Assembly: GCF_041381155.1 (NCBI RefSeq)
Contig: NC_091143.1
Location: 28,273,331-28,337,330, forward strand
Length of the DNA stretch: 64,000 nucleotides
From: Argopecten irradians
Taxonomy: Eukaryota > Mollusca > Bivalvia > Pectinida > Pectinidae
Direction of reading: 5' to 3'
The notes under the pieces were generated by a model, which worked only from the letters and a program-made list of their open reading frames with translations, searched no databases and was not told the DNA's origin. Numbering within the stretch: position 1 is the stretch's first letter; every line of letters starts with the position of its first letter. Both the position numbers and the translations under genes were made by a program. This document shows, one piece after another, positions 58,201 through 64,000 of the stretch.

Positions 58201-61200
58201 AATCTACTAAGAAATACACAATAGATTATTTGTTACCTGGAATATTTCTGAAGGCCCTAGATATGCCATTATCTTCTCTGTAAATAACAAGAGGACCCCT
58301 CCTCATAATACGGCGCCTGTTTCTCATTTTACCCTTTCCTGCTCTGAAGCGTTTTGAGTTGTATACCTACAAATCAATACACAAATCAAATATCAACCCA
58401 AACACCTGAAATTAATTTTAATGTCACAAAATATTCTTCTAACCATAATGAGGTAAAAACGGAATAAAGCTAGTATATTAATAATCCGAAATAAAAGGCC
58501 AAAATAAATTAAAAGTAAAATCAAAAATCATTTCTATGAAATCTTTATAATAATTACCGTTTGTACAAATAGAGGTGTTCGGCTGTCTTGATGGATGTCA
58601 GAGAGAAGTTTTATTTATCAGCTTACATTGGAATTTTTGCAATTGATCAAGTTATATTCATTGTTGTATTTCTCATATCGATGAACATCAAATTTGTTTC
58701 CCTTGTTTTCGAACATAAATACAACACAGAAATGTCATTTTGGTGCGAGTTATTAATCCCTAAAACTTGAATTATGATATAATTGAGAATTTCAGGACAG
58801 GGCATTACTTCAAGACATGAAATATAGATCTGATTACCTTTTGGATGTCACTCCATGCTTTGAGAGTCTTCAGCAGACTAACTGCCTCCTTTGTTTTTTT
58901 AAACTCCTGGACTTTGTCGCTGACCACCAACGGCACTTCTTGTGTTTCCTCAATCCTGTGACCTGTAAAATGGCAACACTGAAACGTTATAAATATTAAA
59001 TAGTAGATGTTGTAAACAAATATCAGTGATCATTACTTACAATATTTGTGTCAGTATGCCCTGTACAATATCACAGTTTAGTCAAAAACACGGACCAAAG
59101 GCAGCTCATCACTCACAAAATCTTCATTTCAATATATTTCATTTACGTTAAACAAACTCAATTCAGATAATGAAACATTACATGGTGAAAGATTTGATTG
59201 TAAAACATCATATTTTGACTTAATAAGGTTCTACTGTATATTTCTTTTTCTTTCATACCTACGGGTGTAATACTGGCTGATCTAGGGCAATACACTCATG
59301 TCGCCTGAGGCTGTATTGCATGGCTACCCATGCAATAAAGCCTCATGACGTCAACAAAATTACCATTTTTTCGGTAAAATTTTAACATTTTTTTCACAAA
59401 CTTGACTGGTTTTACTATAAAAGATGCAAACAACGAAATTTGTGTTGAAAATATCACGTTATTTTTCATGTATGGAAAATTGACTTTCAGTAGTGAATTT
59501 CTTCGAAGTTATTTTAAAATGGCGGTATAATATAGTTGTAAAATTGCAATAAAACGTCGAGGTATGAAAGAAAAATACTCTTTCATAAGTGGATATGAAG
59601 GATAGGGATATTCTACCCGACGGTCACAAAATGTAGTAAACCCCGAGGCTTGCCGAGGGTTTTGCAACATTTTGTGATCCCGAGGGTAGAATATCCCTAT
59701 CCTTCATATCCACATATGAAAGAGTCTTATAATATTGACCTAGGTTCAGAAAACAGAAGGTTTAAATCCTTATTTCATTGATTTATAATTAATTTTTCTT
59801 TGTTTCTGGCTTTCTGATTGGCCTATTCTTTTTTTTTTTTTTTTTTTTTTTTGCATTCCATGATGAAAAAAAATTCCCGGAATCGCGTGAAAATCTGAGG
59901 TTACCGTGACATCATCATAGAAACTTTACCTTGCGTATTGATATAGCAAAAATAATCCCTTGAAAAATTCAATGGAATCGTACGTGTAAACGTATTTTAG
60001 TTTATATAAGTTGTCTGCAAAATTAATCATAAGCATTTATGCGGATTCACACAGTTTGCAAACAAAATTTCTTTCATACCCCGATGAAATTTAAAAATAG
60101 TGACTTCAATGCTTAAATATATCAATATATTTTGTTATCCTCTCTATGGCGGACATGAGTATATATACTATGTACCTTTGGACATCACCAGGGCTGGGAT
60201 GCCAGTGGCAGCGATGGCTGAACACAGAGCGTAACGCCTCTGGTTGATGTTGATCCTACGGTGCCACCTACGCCAGGTCTTTGTAGGGGCAAACATACGT
60301 CCTCCACGACACATGTTACCAAAGGCTCCCTGGCCAGACCTGTGGGTACCACCGCCACGTACACGGGGAATACGAGCCACGGCACGTCCAGTTCCCCACG
60401 ACTCGGCAGATGTTTGGTGACCTGTAAAAGTAAATGTCAATCATCATACAGTGATTTTCTTACTCAATAATTCCTGGGGCCTATACCTTTTGTATTGGGA
60501 AAACAATATATTGCATCTTTCTTGAAACATGTATATTTTAGAGAGTTTTTCTTTATTTGGGAAAATATCTACATAAAATTGGGAATGTACAGCAAAATTT
60601 CTCTGGGGGAAGGGGCCTTTATTCGGCCCCAAATGTATCTAAAAAAAAAAAAATCACAGTCATATCAACTTCAACTTCGACCAAAAATTCTATGTAGTCT
60701 ATTTTAGCTAAACCTAACTATTTCTTGGTATAATTCTATATTGAAATGTTTTGCATTTGAGAAGTACCTGTCTACAAGATTTAAAACCCATACACTACAG
60801 TGTCAAATGCATGAGGAGTTATGACTTGTATGTTAATCTGGCATCTTCAACTAAGCATGGCAACTATAACAAAGGAGCCATAACAGCCATGATGTGCCAA
60901 AATGGTCAGGATATTTTTCTTTTTCATATATTTCCAAAAATTCTGAATAAACTTAAGTAAACATAGCTATTATCCATGCACACGTTTTAAAAATTACACC
61001 TGAACAGGTCAAATATGTTAAAAGTTATCACATCAATGTTTTTAATATGTCTACCTCTCTTTCTTTAGTTACAGCAATTGATGTAGGATTTTTTAAGGCG
61101 AGTCGACCAGAACATTAATTTTCAAATTTTTAGGAGTCCCAATACAAAGAAATATAAAGGATTCTCAAAATTTTGGTGAGTCCCACAGGAAAATCATGAG

Positions 61201-62527
61201 TCCAGGACTCATCTAGGCGAGTCCCATAAATCACTGAGTTAAATGGTAAAAAGAAAACTATGGTACAAAGGTAGATGATTCCTTTCTCACTTTCTTAAAT
61301 TTTTCAATAAAATCATGTATTTGTGTTTGGCATGCTTTACTACATTTGAATAAATGACTTAGATAAATCAGAATTTTGAAAGAAAGAAAGGTTGTCCACA
61401 AGATTTAAAACCCATGCACTACAGTTTAAAATGCATGAGGAGTTATGACTTGCATATTTATCTGGCATCTTCAACTATCAGCATGACAACTATTGGAAGA
61501 AGCCATAACAGCCATGATGTGCCAAACCTTTATTATAATTTTGTACAAGATGTTTTTCTCTTCAATTCAAATATTCCAAATATTTTTGTGTGTGTGTATA
61601 TATAGTCAATGTTTAAGTGTTTAAATTTACAACATGTCCCATTTACAACAAATATTTAATTTTTTCAAATTTAGCAAATGATCATCTTGTAGGTAGTTAT
61701 CGATTGTTATCAGCGTTTATGAATGTTACATAATATATTTGCCATTCTCTCTCTTCCAAGTTCTTTAAAGTTAAATCAGAAAAAAAAAAGAAAGTAATTT
61801 CACACAAACTCATGTCGTATACCTTACACAAACTCATGTCGTATACCTCAATATTTTCTTTCATTACTTTTCACTATTTTAACTTTCTTACATTGTTGTA
61901 TCTCTCACTAAAATCCCATATATTTATGTATTTTGACATGCTTTACTAAATTTGAAAGATTTGCTTAGGAGCTGAAGTTACTTTTTATTCAAATGAAATT
62001 TGAAGGAGTAAGAATGATTGTCCACAAGATTTAAAACCCATGCACTACTGTTTAAAATGCATGAGGAGTTATGACTTGTGTCTTAATCTGGCATCTTCAT
62101 CGAAGCATGACAACTATATGAGCTGCCATAACAGACCTGATGTGCCATGTCAAATAATATTTAATATGTGGTATAAAGTCAAACTAGTTTATGAGTGAAA
62201 GGAAAAGTTGAAAGAGTTTGGTTTGATTTATTTACAAGATTAACATCATTAATAGTTTGAATTAGTTGAGTAAATTTTACTTGATACAATTCAGTCAGTA
62301 AATATAAGATGTGATCCTATCTCTCTGATGGAAACATGCGTTGCTTGTTGATACTTGCCAGCATATTTGTTCACAGCGTATGGTTGCCTCGAGTTCTTCC
62401 TCATCTGAGAGTGCACAAATGTGACAATGTCTGGCCTGATTGGGGCTCTGAAGACAGCTGGCAGGGTAACATTGACACCAGTGCCCTCGCCCTTGTTGTC
62501 ATAAACGCTGATCAATGGTCTAGCGGC
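55201..62527 (-). CDS. RPL4: RPL4, large-subunit ribosomal protein uL4 (exon 1 not located)
   Basis: uL4 is a core 60S protein whose internal loop lines the peptide exit tunnel. Exons on the minus strand: 62527-62359, 60421-60176, 58962-58838, 58366-58237, 56755-56632, 56289-56206, 55647-55617, 55329-55201. Phases join throughout. It opens [20 protein letters not shown]; the initiator Met must come from a tiny upstream exon, as in other animals. The tunnel-loop exon reads [20 protein letters not shown] then [20 protein letters not shown], and [13 protein letters not shown] is conserved. The first intron inside the coding part starts GC rather than GT. The C-terminal third is unusual: the conserved block after DDLY is short by roughly ten or more residues, and the universal KKNPLKN...LNPYAK block is replaced by [20 protein letters not shown], ending in a Lys/Ala/Pro tail. 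Total about 346 residues against about 400-427 in other animals. Introns host snoRNAs. Confidence 0.93.
56836..56908 (-). ncRNA. SNORD18: C/D snoRNA U18 (SNORD18), copy 1
   Basis: The minus strand gives GCTGAATGATGA (terminal stem and C box), guide TTTGGTCCGTGTT directly before a D'-like TTGA, a C'-like TGATAAT and D box CTGA followed by AGC. U18 guides 2'-O-methylation of 28S rRNA and is hosted by RPL4 introns in vertebrates; the TTGGTCCGTGTTT guide is the same. It lies in the intron 56756-58236. Confidence 0.92.
57471..57545 (-). ncRNA. SNORD18: C/D snoRNA U18, copy 2 (weakened C box)
   Basis: Same guide and D box CTGA, but the C box reads ATAATGA instead of ATGATGA, so this copy may be poorly processed or decaying. 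It shares the intron with copies 1 and 3. Confidence 0.8.
58069..58142 (-). ncRNA. SNORD18: C/D snoRNA U18, copy 3
   Basis: C box ATGATGA (58130-58136), guide TTTGGTCCGTGTT and D box CTGA (58075-58072) are all intact. It is about 160 bases upstream, in transcript order, of the exon starting at the intron's other side and shares the intron with copies 1 and 2. Confidence 0.9.
59047..59117 (-). ncRNA. SNORD18: C/D snoRNA U18, copy 4
   Basis: TGTGAG precedes C box TGATGA (59111-59106), and D box CTGA (59054-59051) is followed by CACA, giving a four-pair terminal stem TGTG/CACA. The guide is unchanged. It lies in the next upstream intron (58963-60175), 85 bases before the downstream acceptor, the usual spacing for intronic C/D snoRNAs. 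Confidence 0.9.
59265..59345. repeat. Short palindromic element in an RPL4 intron
   Basis: The arms GCCTGAGGCTGTATTGCATGG and CCATGCAATAAAGCCTCATG surround a CTAC loop (the first arm is quoted in part: TGAGGCTGTATTGCATGG). The whole forms a strong hairpin. Confidence 0.75.
59575..59730. repeat. 155-bp palindromic element in an RPL4 intron
   Basis: The arms ACTCTTTCATAAGTGGATAT then GAAGGATAGGGATATTCTAC pair with GTAGAATATCCCTATCCTTC then ATATCCACATATGAAAGAGT. An inner pair CACAAAATGT/ACATTTTGTG encloses the tip CCCCGAGGCTTGCCGAGGG. It is probably a fold-back transposon. Confidence 0.9.
60766..60898 (-). ncRNA. H/ACA snoRNA, copy 1
   Basis: Minus-strand RNA of about 133 nt. Hairpin 1 is closed by TGGCA/TGCCA with inner ATGGC/GCCAT. 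H box AGATTA follows. Hairpin 2 is closed by ACAAG/CTTGT with inner CACT/AGTG, and ACA (60771-60769) lies three bases from the 3' end. Pocket sequences GTCATAACTCCTC and GGGTTTTAAATC are shared by all three copies. The rRNA target was not worked out and the vertebrate name is unknown to me. Confidence 0.82.
61391..61524 (-). ncRNA. H/ACA snoRNA, copy 2
   Basis: Same two-hairpin layout with H box AGATAA and ACA followed by ACC. Substitutions are mostly in hairpin 1, while the hairpin 2 pocket is unchanged, which suggests that hairpin 2 is the functional guide. Confidence 0.82.
62016..62147 (-). ncRNA. H/ACA snoRNA, copy 3
   Basis: H box AGATTA, ACA at 62021-62019, hairpin 2 pocket unchanged, hairpin 1 more diverged (TCAGGTCTGTTATGGCAGC). 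It lies in the same RPL4 intron (60422-62358) as the other two. Confidence 0.82.
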
Positions 62528-64000
62528 CTAAAATAAACATAAATATCTACATTATTGAATAATCCCATTTCTTGAATTTCAGGATAGTGCTGCAACAATG
62601 AACTATGATGATATGACACAGTTTTTGGTTTGCATGATTCAGTCCACATGTTGAGTTCCAATATCATAATGCACCCGACAATATGAAAGATTTCGCATGT
62701 TAAAAAACAGGCTAAGGCCAAAAAAAATTATATGCATATTTCAGGTTACATGACTGAAAAACATAGGGTAGGTCGGTCGGGAATTTTTTTTTTTTTTAAG
62801 GAGAGGTGGGGGAGGAGTTCAGTTGCTTTATTACTACATTACAAAGTAATTTGTATTTCAGGCTTTACACTGGCTAGAAGTCTTTTATTTCTCATTACCA
62901 TAATTGAACTTTATCTGGATAAACTTAAAGCAAGCGTAAAAATCTAAATTGAAAACTTCACACACTACATTTTTGTTTTGAAAAAGTGTGATAAAATAGG
63001 TAGGGTCGGAGGTAAAAACTAGGGTAGATAGGGGTACCTGAAAAATATTTTTTTTTTGCCTAAATAATACCGAAACAGAATAGACTGCAAAATTTATATC
63101 CCATATCATGAACAGTTTCACATTTTGGGCTTTAGCAAAATGATGTTAAACTGAAGGCAAATATCAGGTGAAGGTGAATCAAGGTGAAAAAATTATTTTT
63201 TTTTCATTTGAAGCAGATATTGCTAACAAATCTTTTTGAAATCAAACAGCAGGGTATAGCTTGAAATTGGACTTGCATACATATTAATCCTGAAATTATA
63301 TATGGGTATATGGCAAGTTACCAATCGGGCATGGATGGACAGGATCATATTAAAGATAATTTTTACCTGATACATAATATTACGTTCATCTAATGTTTAC
63401 ATCTTTTCAAAGAAAATTGGTTTATATATACTATTTATTGAATTTCTGTAAGTTTTAGGTTGTCTACACCTTTCAAGTTTGAAGGTAAAGTTTCAAGTTT
63501 CCTATTTTACTCCTGTCCAGAGCAGAATCCCGCTTTTAGTGATTTCCTTAACACCTATTTTTAGATCTGCTCGAACGCATCTTTAGACAGTCCCCCCCCC
63601 CCCCCCCCCGTGATGTTTCGGTCTGTCACAGCAGGGGTTTCAATATCAGGCCAGTTAAACCTCCTGATATGGGCTAAACTACATTATGTAGCATACAGAT
63701 GGTATAAAAAAGTACTGCTTGAAATTGCAATTGTACTGCTCCTCCTGAAAGATAATGAAACCCCTGCACAGGATCCCAGAATTACCATGCATTACGATTA
63801 TATTATTTCACTAACAGATGTAAAATAGATGCTAGTCACATACTAAATTTTGGTGCAATTTGCAGGTTTTTAAAAGCGCATTTCCTTTATATTTTTAAAA
63901 TCACAGTTACTGGTCAACTGTACCATATTACAGCAGTTAGCAGTGAAAATAAATGGTTTCTATGTGTTTGTTTTGACAAAATCTTTTAAAAAACATCGAA
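62528..64000 (-). other. RPL4 intron 1 and possible promoter; exon 1 not identified
   Basis: The initiator exon is probably only an ATG and is not recognisable by eye; ATGGTAA or ATGGTAC strings occur near 62893, 63786 and 63922 (minus strand), none with a clear pyrimidine-rich TOP leader. A poly(C) run at about 63592-63609 and AT-rich sequence fill the rest. Exon 1 may lie beyond the window. Confidence 0.4.

Noticed and set aside
60185..60440. Alternative frames over RPL4 exon 3 on both strands
   Set aside because: Shadows of the strongly conserved uL4 exon.

Overview
This is eukaryotic nuclear DNA: AT-rich, intron-rich, GT-AG splice sites, homopolymer tracts, many short interspersed repeats. 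The repeat content looks like a bivalve mollusc: GTCAAGGTCATTCATTTGAA tandem elements ending in a CTTGCCCTTCGGGCTGGTGAG tail (given here in pieces of at most 20 bases), TTAA-flanked MITEs with AGATGCTCCACCGC termini, and a Tx1/L1-like LINE. That assignment is an inference from repeat style; the species cannot be fixed by eye.

Layout. (1) 1-3100: downstream flank with repeat remnants and a 41-bp satellite. (2) 3101-31290, minus strand: the complete gene for CTC1, the large subunit of the telomere-replication complex CST. I can join 24 phase-compatible coding exons giving 1207 residues, close to the 1217 of human CTC1. The gene is unusually rich in internal duplications: a ~4.9-kb, ~96-copy 51-bp minisatellite starting at the donor of exon 22, a 3.34-kb tandem duplication covering exons 15-17, a tandem duplication of exon 11, and degenerate extra copies of part of exon 16. 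(3) 31291-32115: short divergent promoter region. (4) 32116-37821, plus strand: a two-coding-exon FAM174-family single-pass membrane protein. (5) 38134-44995: a full-length, apparently intact LINE on the minus strand, bounded by a perfect 30-bp target-site duplication and a poly(A) tail, possibly sitting in a 3'UTR intron of FAM174. (6) 45026-55100: mostly unannotated repeats and one weak candidate first exon. (7) 55201-62527, minus strand: RPL4 (uL4), lacking only its tiny first exon. Its introns carry four U18-type C/D snoRNAs and three copies of an H/ACA snoRNA.

The most interesting points are the repeat-driven remodelling of a single-copy telomere-maintenance gene, the multi-snoRNA introns of RPL4 together with a divergent, shortened uL4 C-terminus and a GC-AG intron, and the young complete LINE with an odd 95-bp inverted repeat that overlaps the end of its ORF. 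No bacterial-type system, CRISPR array or clear viral gene was seen. All homology statements are from recognition by eye, not from database searches. Both tandem duplications in CTC1 could also be uncollapsed haplotypes in a heterozygous assembly.
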